Below, piece by piece: positions 25,746 through 34,505 of a DNA stretch of 64,000 nt. A model generated the notes under the pieces. That model was not told the origin of the DNA and did no database searches. It saw only the letters and a list, made by a program, of their open reading frames with translations. The stretch is from an uncultured Clostridia bacterium (GTDB lineage: Bacteria; Bacillota; Clostridia; Oscillospirales; Ruminococcaceae). The stretch is taken from NCBI GenBank assembly GCA_944386475.1, contig CALXBH010000043.1:33691-97690 (forward strand). The letters are read 5' to 3'. The translations under genes were made by a program, and so were the position numbers. How positions within the stretch are numbered: the first letter of the stretch is position 1; every line of letters starts with the position of its first letter.

Positions 25746-26078
25746 ATGAAGGATCGAAAAAGAAACCGGCAATGTTTCTGGCTGGCATTCGCCGTCACCC
25801 TGCTCATCTGCGGCAGCCTGTACGGGTTTTATACCGCCGCCGTCAACACCCAAAGCCAAATCCAGGGGGATGATCCCTCCGTCTGGCTTCGGCTGGAGAA
25901 GGACAGCGGCGACGTGCGCATGCGCCTGATGGGGGAGGAATACGCCCTTTCCCTGGCGCCAATCAACGAAGCAGTCAAACAGCTCCACCGGTTTCACGCC
26001 GTCATCCCCGCGGAATACCGGCTTTATTCCCAGGGTGTCGCCCTGTTGGAGCAGGCGGTGAACAGCCTGCTTGGATAA
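25746..26078 (+). CDS. Single-pass membrane protein, unknown function
   Basis: This 110-residue protein has an N-terminal membrane helix (FWLAFAVTLLICGSLYGFY) and an extracytoplasmic domain of about 80 residues (WLRLEKDSGDVRMRLMGEEYALSLAP). AAGGAGAGG precedes ATG 25746. It follows spoIIP, so a sporulation-linked role is possible, but no family was recognised. Confidence 0.65.
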   Translation: MKDRKRNRQCFWLAFAVTLLICGSLYGFYTAAVNTQSQIQGDDPSVWLRLEKDSGDVRMRLMGEEYALSLAPINEAVKQLHRFHAVIPAEYRLYSQGVALLEQAVNSLLG

Positions 26079-26122
26079 ATTGCTTTGGCAATCAGAATTT
26101 TGAGATTCCCCTCTTTTTTCTG

Positions 26123-26151
26123 TTGACAGCCGGAGATTTTAGTGTTATAAT
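26123..26151 (+). promoter_or_regulatory. Promoter of the T-box/trpB2 unit
   Basis: Consensus TTGACA, 17 nt, TATAAT, starting transcription just before the T-box stem I. Confidence 0.9.
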
Positions 26152-26154
26152 TTG

Positions 26155-26445
26155 GTAAACTGTTGAAGAAGAGAAGTAGGCCGAATCCCTTTTTTCCCAG
26201 AGAGCTGTGGGCAGTGGAAGCACGGCAAAAAACATCCGGCTGAATGGACTTCTGAGGGCGAGCAGAAATAAAACCGGTTTCCCCCGGTTTTAGAGTATGG
26301 GAGACGGAGCATGACTCTCCGTAAACAAAGGTCTGCATATGCTAGTATGCGTAAAGTGGGCGCAAGATTTTGCGTCAAGCCGGGTGGCACCGCAGGAGAT
26401 TTACAAATCCTGTCCCAGCACAAAAACTGGGACAGGATTTTTTAT
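26155..26445 (+). ncRNA. T-box leader, tRNA-Trp specific
   Basis: A stem I base (AGAAG with CTTCT) encloses a specifier loop reading GAATGGAC, giving UGG (Trp) at 26245-26247. The conserved T-box GGGTGGCACCGC is at 26382-26393. Its variable base, C, pairs with a G discriminator, as in bacterial tRNA-Trp. The terminator is AAATCCTGTCCCAG/CTGGGACAGGATTT, then T5. When uncharged tRNA-Trp accumulates, read-through into trpB2 is expected. Confidence 0.92.
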
Positions 26446-26486
26446 TTTTATATTCTGTCCCCACATCAGAAAGGAGACTGAAAACC

Positions 26487-27863
26487 ATGGCAGACAAAAA
26501 CATCCCCTACAAAATTTATCTTGAGGAATCCGAGATGCCCACCGCGTGGTACAACCTGCGGGCCGACATGAAAAACAAGCCCGCCCCCCTGCTCAACCCC
26601 GGCACCCACAAGCCTATGAAGGCGGAGGAACTGGCCGGCGTCTTTTGTGACGAGCTGATTAAACAGGAGCTAGACGACACCACCCCTTACTTTGAAATTC
26701 CCGAACCCATCCGCAACTTCTACAAGATGTACCGCCCCTCCCCTTTGGTGCGGGCCTACTGCCTGGAGGAAAAGCTTCAAACCCCGGCAAAGATCTACTA
26801 TAAATTCGAGGGCAACAACACCAGTGGCAGCCACAAGCTGAATTCCGCCATCGCCCAGGCCTATTACGCCAAAAAACAGGGACTCAAGGGCGTGACCACC
26901 GAGACGGGCGCCGGCCAGTGGGGTACTGCCCTGTCCATGGCCTGCTCCTACTTTGATCTTGACTGCAAGGTGTATATGGTCAAGGTGTCCTACGAGCAAA
27001 AGCCCTTCCGGCGGGAGGTTATGCGCACCTACGGCGCATCGGTAACCCCTTCCCCCTCTATGGAGACCGAGGTGGGCAAAAAGATTTTAGCGGAGCATCC
27101 CGGCACCACCGGAAGCTTAGGGTGCGCCATCTCCGAGGCGGTGGAAGCAGCCACTACCACCGAAGGCTACCGCTATGTGCTGGGCAGCGTGTTAAACCAG
27201 GTGCTGCTCCACCAGTCGGTGATCGGCCTGGAGACCAAAACCGCCCTGGACAAATACGGCATCAAGCCGGATATCATCATCGGCTGCGCCGGCGGCGGCT
27301 CCAACCTGGGCGGACTGATCTCTCCCTTTATGGGCGAAAAGCTCCGGGGCGAAGCGGATTACCGCTTTATCGCGGTGGAGCCCGCCTCCTGCCCCAGCTT
27401 TACCCGGGGCAAATACGCTTACGACTTCTGTGACACCGGCATGGTCTGCCCGCTGTCCAAAATGTACACCCTGGGCAGCGGCTTTATCCCCGCCCCCAAC
27501 CACGCCGGCGGCTTGCGGTACCACGGCATGAGCTCCACCCTGTCCCAGCTTTATCACGACGGCCTGATGGAGGCGGTCTCGGTTCCCCAGACGGCGGTGT
27601 TCGAGGCGGCGGAGCGGTTTGCACGGGTGGAGGGCATCCTCCCCGCCCCTGAAAGCGCCCACGCCATCAAGGTGGCCATCGACGAGGCGATGAAGTGCAA
27701 AGAGACCGGCGAGGAAAAAACCATCGTCTTCGGCCTGACAGGAACGGGCTATTTTGACATGGTGGCCTATGAAAAATTCCACAACGGCCAGATGGAGGAT
27801 TACGTCCCTACCGACCAAGAAATCCAGGAAAATCTCAATAAGCTCCCCCAAGTGGAGGCATAA
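26487..27863 (+). CDS. trpB2: Tryptophan synthase beta chain-like protein, TrpB2 type
   Basis: This PLP enzyme condenses indole with serine. The 458-residue length and the start (IPYKIYLEESEMPTAWYNLRAD) are of the TrpB2 group, longer than standard TrpB. The PLP lysine is Lys117 (NNTSGSHKLNSA), with the glycine-rich phosphate loop CAGGGSNLGG further on. GAAAGGAG precedes ATG 26487. No trpA or other trp genes are present, so it probably salvages indole, consistent with control by the Trp T-box. Confidence 0.93.
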   Translation: MADKNIPYKIYLEESEMPTAWYNLRADMKNKPAPLLNPGTHKPMKAEELAGVFCDELIKQELDDTTPYFEIPEPIRNFYKMYRPSPLVRAYCLEEKLQTPAKIYYKFEGNNTSGSHKLNSAIAQAYYAKKQGLKGVTTETGAGQWGTALSMACSYFDLDCKVYMVKVSYEQKPFRREVMRTYGASVTPSPSMETEVGKKILAEHPGTTGSLGCAISEAVEAATTTEGYRYVLGSVLNQVLLHQSVIGLETKTALDKYGIKPDIIIGCAGGGSNLGGLISPFMGEKLRGEADYRFIAVEPASCPSFTRGKYAYDFCDTGMVCPLSKMYTLGSGFIPAPNHAGGLRYHGMSSTLSQLYHDGLMEAVSVPQTAVFEAAERFARVEGILPAPESAHAIKVAIDEAMKCKETGEEKTIVFGLTGTGYFDMVAYEKFHNGQMEDYVPTDQEIQENLNKLPQVEA

Positions 27864-27921
27864 ATCCTTTTTCGCCCCGGAGCGTCAAGAGCATTTTTCA
27901 ACAATGTATGTTTAAATAGGT

Positions 27922-27959
27922 AAAAAATCCCTCTGGCAAAAAGCCAGAGGGATTTTTTT
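27922..27959. terminator. Bidirectional terminator between trpB2 and spo0A
   Basis: AAAAAATCCCTCTGGC pairs with GCCAGAGGGATTTTTT. It lies between convergent genes. Confidence 0.9.
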
Positions 27960-27997
27960 ACAGAAATGGAGAAATGGAAAGGAAACAGCTTGCAAAA

Positions 27998-28774
27998 TCA
28001 GCCCACGCCCTTGAGCTGTAAACGGAGCTTGTCCGCAATCATGGCGATAAATTCCGAGTTGGTTGGCTTTCCTCTGGAGTTGTGGATGGTATAGCCGAAA
28101 TAGCTGTTTAAGGTGTCCAGATCGCCCCGGTCCCAAGCCACTTCAATGGCGTGGCGGATAGCCCTTTCCACCCGGGAAGGGGTGGTGTCAAACCGTTTGG
28201 CCACCGTGGGATATAAAAGCTTGGTCACCGAATTAATCATATCGGGATTTTCCACCGACAGGATAATCGACTCCCGCAGATAGTGATAGCCTTTAATATG
28301 GGCGGGAACGCCGATTTGATGGATCACTTCGGTGACCATCATTTCTAAGCTTTGTCCGGGTGTGGCGGCAATAGCCGCCGGCTTTTTGGAAGCGGCCTTG
28401 CCCGCAAAGCCGGTCAGATCCAAAATGCGCTGGGCCAGCACATTCACGTCAAAGGGCTGGAGCACCAGATAATCCGCGCCCTTTTCCAGCACCTCGGCAT
28501 TCATAAACGCATTGTCGTACTCGGTGCTCACCACAAAAATAGGTTTTTTGATCCCGGCCTTTTGCACCGCGTCCATCAGTCCCAAACAGTCCATCCCCGG
28601 CATGTAGGCATCCATAAGCACCACATCCGGTTTTTCCTGACGGATTTTCTCTAACAGCACCATCCCATCCTTGCGGCAGTTTTCCACCTCAAAGCCGCAG
28701 GATTTAAGCGCCGCACCGCAGGCGTGGCCGTATTCCGCCGTGTCATCCCCGATAATTATTTTCAGCTTTTGCAT
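27998..28774 (-). CDS. spo0A: Sporulation response regulator Spo0A
   Basis: Spo0A is the master regulator of sporulation entry. The protein has 258 residues. The receiver domain holds the acidic pair DD at 10-11 and the phosphoacceptor Asp55 ([12 protein letters not shown]). The C-terminal DNA-binding domain carries the recognition region [18 protein letters not shown]. It lies downstream of spoIVB on the same strand, as in Bacillus. A sigma-A promoter and a 0A box lie upstream. Confidence 0.96.
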   Translation of the reverse strand: MQKLKIIIGDDTAEYGHACGAALKSCGFEVENCRKDGMVLLEKIRQEKPDVVLMDAYMPGMDCLGLMDAVQKAGIKKPIFVVSTEYDNAFMNAEVLEKGADYLVLQPFDVNVLAQRILDLTGFAGKAASKKPAAIAATPGQSLEMMVTEVIHQIGVPAHIKGYHYLRESIILSVENPDMINSVTKLLYPTVAKRFDTTPSRVERAIRHAIEVAWDRGDLDTLNSYFGYTIHNSRGKPTNSEFIAMIADKLRLQLKGVG

Positions 28775-28809
28775 CGTTGTCTAACCTCCGTTGTTTTTTC
28801 TATGACAGA

Positions 28810-28838
28810 ATATTACCATAAAATGGAATAAATGGCAA
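28810..28838 (-). promoter_or_regulatory. spo0A vegetative promoter
   Basis: Minus-strand TTGCCA, 17 nt, TAATAT. AT-rich flanks cover most of the 28775-28985 gap. Confidence 0.65.
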
Positions 28839-28920
28839 TACATTTTCTGGAAGTTTTTGTAAAATCAGAATGTTTAATAAAAATATCCCTGTTTTTTAGT
28901 TAAGATAGCAGGTTTCCTTC

Positions 28921-28927
28921 TGTCGAA
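28921..28927 (+). promoter_or_regulatory. Candidate 0A box
   Basis: TGTCGAA, a match to the Spo0A box consensus, lies in the spo0A upstream region about 83 bp from the -35. This suggests autoregulation. A 7-bp match alone is weak evidence, but its location is apt. Confidence 0.5.
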
Positions 28928-28985
28928 ATCTGAAGAAAAAACAATCTTTTTGTTATATTTTACCATCTTTGTCCGAATATAGCAA

Positions 28986-30227
28986 CTAGGAAGCGGATTT
29001 TTTTTCAATTTCTGGCTGAGACAAACTGGTATTGACCATATTTTCAATGAAAATACCGTATCCCCGGGTAGGATCGTTTACAAATACATGGGTAATGGCG
29101 CCGATAATCCTGCCATCCTGGATGATAGGGCTGCCGCTCATCCCCTGAACGATCCCTCCGGTTTTTTGAAGCAGCTCGGGGTCGGTGATTTTGATGACCA
29201 TATTTTTGGTGGCGTGGTTGGAGTTTAAACTGATCTTATCCACCGTCACCGTGTATTCCTTAGGGCCTTCACCGTCCACCGTCGTGATGATGGTGGCGTC
29301 GCCCTCTTTAATATCCTGCTTCAGGGCGACGGGCAGCGCCTCCTGACCGCTGGGATTTTCCGCCAAGGTGCCAAAGATCCCCGTTTCGGCGTTAGCCGTC
29401 ACGATTCCGCAGGCTTTGGTGGAGGCAAAGCTCCCTTTCAGCTCTCCAGGCGTGCCCGACTGCCCTTTAGTAATCCCATTTAATTTGACATCTACGATCT
29501 CCCCTGAATGCAGGGGCATAAGCTCCCCGGTGTCCACATCGCAGATGCCGTGGCCCAAGCCTCCAAAGGCAGAGGTGGTAGGATTATAAAAGGTAATCGT
29601 CCCGATGCCGGCGGAGCTGTCCCGCACCCAGATGCCGGCCTTGTACTTGCCGTCGGTGGAACACACTACGGGAGTAAGGGTCGTGTGTACGGCCTCACCG
29701 TCCCGCAAAAGGGAAAAATCCATTTTTCGCCCGGCGCTTTGTTCCACCAGGGCGGCCACCTCTTCGTTGGTAGAGACCGCCTTGCCGTTAATGGTGGTAA
29801 TCACATCCCCAGTCTGGATGCCGCAGGCCTTGGCAGGATTTTGGTTCCCCGCGGCGGTGGGGATATCGTTAATGCCCACCACCATCACCCCTTCGGTGCA
29901 CAGCTTGACGCCGAAGGGCGTCCCGCAGGGCACCAGCATGGTCTGGGTCACCTCCTGCACCCGGGTGGTTTTAATGGGGATAATCCCAAACAGCTTCAGC
30001 GAAACGTTCCCCGAGGAAACGCTGTTTTGGGAAGCGCTTTTCACCCGCCCGTTTTCGGGAAGGCTACTTGACGTAACGCTTAGATTTGTTTTAATATGAA
30101 GTTGCTCCCCTTCCAAAACATAAAAGTTGTCCGGAAGGGTGAAGTTTAAATAAACGGCGGCGCCGGTGGCCGACAAAGCCAAAAAAGATAAAACACCGGC
30201 GGCAAACCGCACAATTTTTCGCATCAA
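28986..30227 (-). CDS. spoIVB: SpoIVB serine peptidase
   Basis: SpoIVB is secreted by the forespore and triggers sigma-K processing. The protein has an N-terminal membrane anchor (about 5-25), a PDZ domain (GIQTGDVITTINGKAVSTNEE) and an S55 peptidase domain with the catalytic serine in GMSGSP (KTGGIVQGMSGSPIIQDG). AGGAG suits TTG 30227 with a 9-nt spacing. ATG 30224 is the alternative and changes one residue. It precedes spo0A in the conserved order. Confidence 0.95.
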   Translation of the reverse strand: MMRKIVRFAAGVLSFLALSATGAAVYLNFTLPDNFYVLEGEQLHIKTNLSVTSSSLPENGRVKSASQNSVSSGNVSLKLFGIIPIKTTRVQEVTQTMLVPCGTPFGVKLCTEGVMVVGINDIPTAAGNQNPAKACGIQTGDVITTINGKAVSTNEEVAALVEQSAGRKMDFSLLRDGEAVHTTLTPVVCSTDGKYKAGIWVRDSSAGIGTITFYNPTTSAFGGLGHGICDVDTGELMPLHSGEIVDVKLNGITKGQSGTPGELKGSFASTKACGIVTANAETGIFGTLAENPSGQEALPVALKQDIKEGDATIITTVDGEGPKEYTVTVDKISLNSNHATKNMVIKITDPELLQKTGGIVQGMSGSPIIQDGRIIGAITHVFVNDPTRGYGIFIENMVNTSLSQPEIEKKSAS

Positions 30228-30347
30228 TTTCCATCACTCCTGACATTCATTCATGCTATTACTATCGGACAAAAACCATCAAAATATAAAAGGGAATTCC
30301 AAGCGCATGAATTTGGAAAATAAAAATTTTTATGAGGGGGATTTTTT

Positions 30348-30704
30348 ATGATCGTTGCCGTTGTGGGCTCTCGAAAAGCCCAGGTATCACCGGAACGGAT
30401 TTTTCAGGCGCTGCCGGAGGGATGCAGCTGCATTGTCACAGGCGGCGCTGAAGGTGTAGACACCGCAGCGGCTCAGTGCGCCAGGCAGCACGGGCTGCAT
30501 CTGATCGAAATTTTGCCGGACTATGCCCGGTATGGGCGCACAGCGCCCATAATCCGAAATAAACGGATTGTCCGCCGGGCCGACTATCTGCTGGCGTTTT
30601 GGGATTACCGTTCGCCGGGGACGCGAAGCGCGATTTTAGAGTGTTTAAAACAGCGCAAACGGTTTCAGATTATTGTGGTGGAGGATAACGGCTCCCGGGG
30701 ATAA
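30348..30704 (+). CDS. SLOG-domain protein (YspA/DUF2493-like)
   Basis: This 118-residue protein has a Rossmann-like SLOG fold: MIVAVVGSRK at the N-terminus and VTGGAEGVDTAAAQCARQHG, the phosphate-binding glycine motif shared with DprA and LOG proteins. Members are thought to bind nucleotides or nucleotide-derived ligands. The ligand here is unknown. A GAGGGGG site precedes ATG 30348. It is monocistronic. Confidence 0.75.
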   Translation: MIVAVVGSRKAQVSPERIFQALPEGCSCIVTGGAEGVDTAAAQCARQHGLHLIEILPDYARYGRTAPIIRNKRIVRRADYLLAFWDYRSPGTRSAILECLKQRKRFQIIVVEDNGSRG

Positions 30705-30808
30705 GTAATTTTCAGCTGAAAATCTTTATTACAAACCGCGCCAGAATTTGTTATAAAAATTTTTTGTTTTGTTTCCGAATTGAGATGGTAATCCGCCTAA
30801 GGTTATGG

Positions 30809-30814
30809 TATAAT
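30809..30814 (+). promoter_or_regulatory. Extended -10 promoter
   Basis: TGGTATAAT, with a weak TGGTAA 17 nt upstream. It is about 60 nt before the membrane-protein start at 30876. Confidence 0.5.
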
Positions 30815-30875
30815 TTTATATATTGTTAAAAGCGGCTATCAATGACGGCAATAACGGACAAGCAGGTGAAAAACT

Positions 30876-31292
30876 TTGAGAACGGCGTTTAAAACCATGC
30901 GGGTGTTTTTGTACCTTGCCATGATTATCAGCGGTTTTTTTAATATTGTAACGGCGGCGGGGCTGTTCTTCCGCGGCCTTTTTGAAGGCTTTGCATGGAC
31001 GATTCTGATTTCGTTGGCAGTTGGCTACGGGCTGGTGCTTTGGATGAGCCTTACCAGGCGCTTTGTGCTGGCAGGGTTTGCCGGGCTCGCCTGCTCAGCC
31101 GGGATTTTAATCGGCTATATAATCTGCATAGGAGAACTAACGGCGCATTTATACATTGGTCATTTACATATCCTTTTTGTTCCCCTGTTCGCCTTTTTGT
31201 GCGCGCTGTTCTTTAACAAAGCTTACCGCTCTAAAAAACGAATCGAATCCGAACGCCCCCTGCGCTCAGACGAATCGATTATCGGCCGTTAA
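30876..31292 (+). CDS. Four-helix membrane protein, unknown function
   Basis: This 138-residue hydrophobic protein has four likely membrane segments and a charged tail (SKKRIESERPLRSDESIIGR). The chosen start is TTG 30876, 8 nt after AGGTG. The ATG eight codons later (MRVFLYL) is an alternative. It is followed after 75 bp by the SGNH hydrolase gene and may be co-transcribed with it. No family was recognised. Confidence 0.65.
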   Translation: MRTAFKTMRVFLYLAMIISGFFNIVTAAGLFFRGLFEGFAWTILISLAVGYGLVLWMSLTRRFVLAGFAGLACSAGILIGYIICIGELTAHLYIGHLHILFVPLFAFLCALFFNKAYRSKKRIESERPLRSDESIIGR

Positions 31293-31367
31293 AGCCGCTT
31301 TTTACCAACCATATCTCTCACACAATATAAAAACGATCAAAATATCTGGAAAGGCCTGATATCTCTC

Positions 31368-32321
31368 ATGAAAAATAAAGCAACCCGTTACCGGCGCTAT
31401 CGCAAGCCCAAAAGAAACTACAAACTGATTATTTTAGTGACCGTGGCAGTGGTCTTTGTTATTATTGCCGCCATCGTTTTGCTTATGACGCTAAAGCCCT
31501 GGGGACAGACATCCGGCGCCAACGTTTCGTCGGGAATCACTTCGGATGTTTCGGAATCTTCTTCGACAATCAGTCAAAACACAGCTTCCCAGAATTCCCA
31601 GCCTGTCCAATCCTCCTCTTCGGGACAGGAACAAAACACCGCCGGCACATCGGACGGTACGACAAGCAGCACCCAGCTGGAGCCTGTCACCGAATATCAG
31701 GAGTATGTGTCTGGAAAGCCCGTGCCTCAAAGCCCGCCGGTGGATTCCAACTACTTTAAAGACGCGGTTTTTGTGGGGGATTCCCGCACCGAAGGGCTGA
31801 TGCTCTACACCGGATTGAGCGCTTACACCACCGCCTATGCGGACAAGGGGCTGACGGTGAGCAAAGTGTTCTCCGAACCCCTCGTTAAACAGGGGGACAA
31901 GACGGTTACCGTAGACGAAGCGCTGCGGACCGCCCAGTACAACAAATGCTATATCATGCTGGGCATCAATGAGCTTGGATGGCCCAATGAAAATGTGTTT
32001 ATCAGTCATTATGAAGACATCATCAATGCCGTGAAGGAAAGCCATCCGGATGCAAAGATCTACGTCCAGTCGATTCTGCCGGTAAGCGCTTCCAAGTCGG
32101 AGAAAAACCAAAACGGCATCAACAATGAGCGGATCAACAAATATAATCAGCTTTTGTTGGAATTGTCCGAGAAAACAGGAGCTTATTATCTTGACACCGC
32201 GGCTTCGGTGAAGGGCGAAGACGGCACCCTGCCTGAATCCGCTACCAGCGACGGCATCCATTTAAACAAGCAGTTCTGCACCCAGTGGCTGGACTACTTG
32301 AAAAATCATACTGTACAATAA
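31368..32321 (+). CDS. Membrane-anchored SGNH/GDSL hydrolase
   Basis: This 317-residue protein has a basic N-terminus, a membrane helix (IILVTVAVVFVIIAAIVLLM) and a Ser/Thr/Gln-rich linker (about 50-110). An SGNH esterase-like domain follows, with FVGDSRTEG (nucleophile Ser), MLGINELG (block III) and the DGIHLN Asp/His pair. It probably deacylates a cell-envelope polymer outside the cell. It is directly followed by a DUF4358 lipoprotein, a pairing that suggests a shared envelope role. Confidence 0.88.
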   Translation: MKNKATRYRRYRKPKRNYKLIILVTVAVVFVIIAAIVLLMTLKPWGQTSGANVSSGITSDVSESSSTISQNTASQNSQPVQSSSSGQEQNTAGTSDGTTSSTQLEPVTEYQEYVSGKPVPQSPPVDSNYFKDAVFVGDSRTEGLMLYTGLSAYTTAYADKGLTVSKVFSEPLVKQGDKTVTVDEALRTAQYNKCYIMLGINELGWPNENVFISHYEDIINAVKESHPDAKIYVQSILPVSASKSEKNQNGINNERINKYNQLLLELSEKTGAYYLDTAASVKGEDGTLPESATSDGIHLNKQFCTQWLDYLKNHTVQ

Positions 32322-32345
32322 CAAAAAAAGAGAGGGTAATAGGCA

Positions 32346-32828
32346 ATGAAAAAATGGTTTAAAAAGATTGGCGCTATGCTCTTAGCAGGCGCTATGGCCG
32401 CTCTGCTGTTCGCCGGCTGCTCTTCGGACGCTGACGTTACCATCGACGTAAACGCCCTGGCGGATGATCTGCGCAGCTCGGTCACCTTTAACGACGACAT
32501 CACCAAGATCGACGACGCCGGCATCGCGATGCTCTATAAAGACCTGGACGCGGATCTGGTGGTCAATCAGGCGGTATACGCCAGCAGCGGCGCCAGCACC
32601 GAGGAGATTGGCGTGTTCGAGGCTGCGGACGCCGCCGGCGCCGAGCAGATCAAAACGGCGGTAGAGGCCCGTATTCAGTCCCAGATCGACGGATATTCCG
32701 ACTACGATCCCGATCAGGTACCGCGCTTAAACGACACGGTGCTGCAAACAGTGGGCAAATATGTGATCTTCTGTGCCTCCGACCACAACGACCAGGCCGA
32801 GGCTGTAATCGAAAAGTACACAAAATAA
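32346..32828 (+). CDS. DUF4358 lipoprotein
   Basis: This 160-residue protein has a lipoprotein signal (MAALLFAGCSSDAD, lipid Cys about residue 27) and a DUF4358 domain. It starts 24 bp after the SGNH hydrolase stop, and GAGAGGG precedes ATG 32346. The two form one unit ended by the terminator at 32845. The family is common in gut Clostridia, with no assigned function. Confidence 0.85.
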   Translation: MKKWFKKIGAMLLAGAMAALLFAGCSSDADVTIDVNALADDLRSSVTFNDDITKIDDAGIAMLYKDLDADLVVNQAVYASSGASTEEIGVFEAADAAGAEQIKTAVEARIQSQIDGYSDYDPDQVPRLNDTVLQTVGKYVIFCASDHNDQAEAVIEKYTK

Positions 32829-32844
32829 AAAGCTTTTATACAAA

Positions 32845-32887
32845 ACAGGCGTCCGGGAAATCTTCCCGGACGCCTGTTCGTTTTTTT
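32845..32887 (+). terminator. Intrinsic terminator
   Basis: ACAGGCGTCCGGGAA pairs with TTCCCGGACGCCTGT, followed by TCG and T7. Confidence 0.88.
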
Positions 32888-32891
32888 GATC

Positions 32892-32928
32892 AATAAGAAA
32901 GGGAGGCTTCAGCCTCCCCTTTCTTATT
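32892..32928. terminator. Long palindromic hairpin closing the sugar cluster
   Basis: AATAAGAAAGGGAGGC and GCCTCCCCTTTCTTATT form a long stem 29 bp after the stop of the last minus-strand sugar gene. It is terminator-like. Confidence 0.7.
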
Positions 32929-32957
32929 GCTGATATACCGTTTTGTGTAATGACCCT

Positions 32958-34016
32958 TTATTTCTCAAAGGGGAGGATCTGGCGCTTTTCATCCGACTCG
33001 TGAAGAACTTCCAGCAAACGGAGCACCCGCATCACCTGGTCGTTGCGCACGGCCTGAGGCTCTTTGCCGTCAATAGCGGCCACAAAGTTGCGGTAAAAGT
33101 CCCGCACATCACACCGGACGATGGGGAATTCTTTTTTCTGGATGTTTTCGTCGTTCCGAGGAGCCATGGTCTTGGTGAGGCCCGCGGCGGTGACAATGGG
33201 GGTAGCGTCTCCCTCAGGAGCGCCGGTGGCATAAACGGTTTTGCAGGGCTGGTTCCAGTCCTCGATGATCGCCGAGCCGTTATGCCCCTGGACATACCAG
33301 CGAGGGAGGTTGATAAAGTTGCTGGTGCCCACCTGTAAGTAGGCAGTCACACCGCTTTCAAACCACAGGGTGCACTCAAAGCCGTCGTCTACCTCATCGT
33401 TGGTGATGTGGTCAAACCGGCAGAAAACATGGGTGATCTTTTCGGGCACCATTAAAAGCATCTGGTCGATGATGTGGACGCCCCAGTCCAGCAGCATTCC
33501 GCCGCCATGCTCTTTTTTCTGGCGCCAGTCCCCGGGGATTCCCCGGCAGCCGTGGACGCGGGACTCCAGCCGGAACACCCGGCCTAATAAGCCGCTGTCG
33601 ATGGCCTCCTGCATGGTGCGGAAATCCTCGTCCCACCGGCGGTTTTGATGCACCGAAAAGACCACATGATTTTTCTCAGCGCAGTCTAACATCTCCTGCA
33701 AGTCCTTGCAGTGCATGGTGACCGGCTTTTCGCAGATTACATGCTTGCCGGCGTTCATGGCGGCGATGGCGATCTCTTTATGCACATCGTTGGGGGTGGC
33801 GATCAGAACGATATCCACCTCCGGAGCGGCCAAAACCGCCTCAAAGGAAGGATAAGGGGAAAGGCCGGCCTCTTTGGCGGCCTGCTGGCGGTCTTCCTTG
33901 ATGTCAAAGGTGCCGCAGACATACGCTTCCTCCAGCGGCTCGATCATCCGGCCGTGGTGGGAACCCATCCCGCCGTAACCCACAATGGCGATTCCTTTTT
34001 TTTGCTTGTTTTCCAT
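32958..34016 (-). CDS. Gfo/Idh/MocA family oxidoreductase
   Basis: This 352-residue NAD(P)-dependent sugar dehydrogenase has an N-terminal Rossmann fold (IAIVGYGGMGSHHG), the EKPVTMH motif with catalytic lysine near residue 98, and the C-terminal alpha/beta domain (LLDWGVHIIDQ). It is the last gene of the LacI-regulated cluster, separated from the upstream isomerase by the palindrome array. It probably oxidises or reduces a keto-sugar in partnership with the second Gfo/Idh protein at 37429. Confidence 0.9.
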   Translation of the reverse strand: MENKQKKGIAIVGYGGMGSHHGRMIEPLEEAYVCGTFDIKEDRQQAAKEAGLSPYPSFEAVLAAPEVDIVLIATPNDVHKEIAIAAMNAGKHVICEKPVTMHCKDLQEMLDCAEKNHVVFSVHQNRRWDEDFRTMQEAIDSGLLGRVFRLESRVHGCRGIPGDWRQKKEHGGGMLLDWGVHIIDQMLLMVPEKITHVFCRFDHITNDEVDDGFECTLWFESGVTAYLQVGTSNFINLPRWYVQGHNGSAIIEDWNQPCKTVYATGAPEGDATPIVTAAGLTKTMAPRNDENIQKKEFPIVRCDVRDFYRNFVAAIDGKEPQAVRNDQVMRVLRLLEVLHESDEKRQILPFEK

Positions 34017-34139
34017 AACAAATCAGCCTTTTCTATCAAAATTAAATTGCAGATGGTATTGTACCACTATGCGGTGTCCCGCGTCAACCTTGGTTTCACA
34101 CCTATCTGTTTTTTAGGGCGTTTCAAGATGCAGACGATG

Positions 34140-34505
34140 AAAAACGCCGTTCCCGACGGCGTTTTTCTTAATGCGTGTTCGACCCGAACACGCTATGCTT
34201 CGGTACTAAAAATACCGGTGCCTGTAAGGCAGGCGGGCCAGTGGCCCGGCAGGTATTTTTCCAATGCGTGTTTGACCCAAACACGCTATGCTTCGGAACT
34301 GAAAAACACTCGCTGCTAGCAGCAGCGGTGTTTTTCCTAATGCGTGTTCGACCCGAACACGCTATGCTTCGGTACTGAAAAATACCGATGCCTGTAAGGC
34401 AGGCGGGCCGGTGGCCCGCCAGGTATTTTTCCAATGCGTGTTTGACCCGAACACGCTATTTTCCAACACCTAAGCCTGGGTATTGCGTGTTCGACCCGAA
34501 CACGC
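34140..34505. repeat. Array of palindromes and A/T-flanked hairpins
   Basis: Five copies of a 21-bp palindrome (arms GCGTGTTCG and CGAACACGC, loop ACC) lie at 34173-34193, 34266-34286, 34342-34362, 34436-34456 and 34485-34505. Between them are hairpins with A5/T5 ends: a simple hairpin at 34140-34166, branched Y-shaped ones at 34208-34260 and 34378-34430 (closing stem AAAAATACC/GGTATTTTT, inner TGCCT/AGGCA and GGGCC/GGCCC), and one at 34302-34335 (CGCTGCT/AGCAGCG inside AAAAACAC/GTGTTTTT). Copies are followed by TATGCTTCGG. The array fills the gap between two genes of one operon. Its nature is unknown. Confidence 0.9.

Noticed and set aside
34168..34434. Open frames across the palindrome array (for example an 88-codon minus-strand frame)
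   Set aside because: They arise from the repeats, have no ribosome site and encode only repeated low-quality peptides.
34173..34505. The palindrome array as a CRISPR array
   Set aside because: Repeats are self-complementary and only 21 bp. Spacers vary from 28 to 73 bp, and two of them are near-identical to each other. No cas genes are present.
34173..34505. Integron attC-like sites
   Set aside because: The conserved GTTRRRY and RYYYAAC core sites are absent and no integrase is present.
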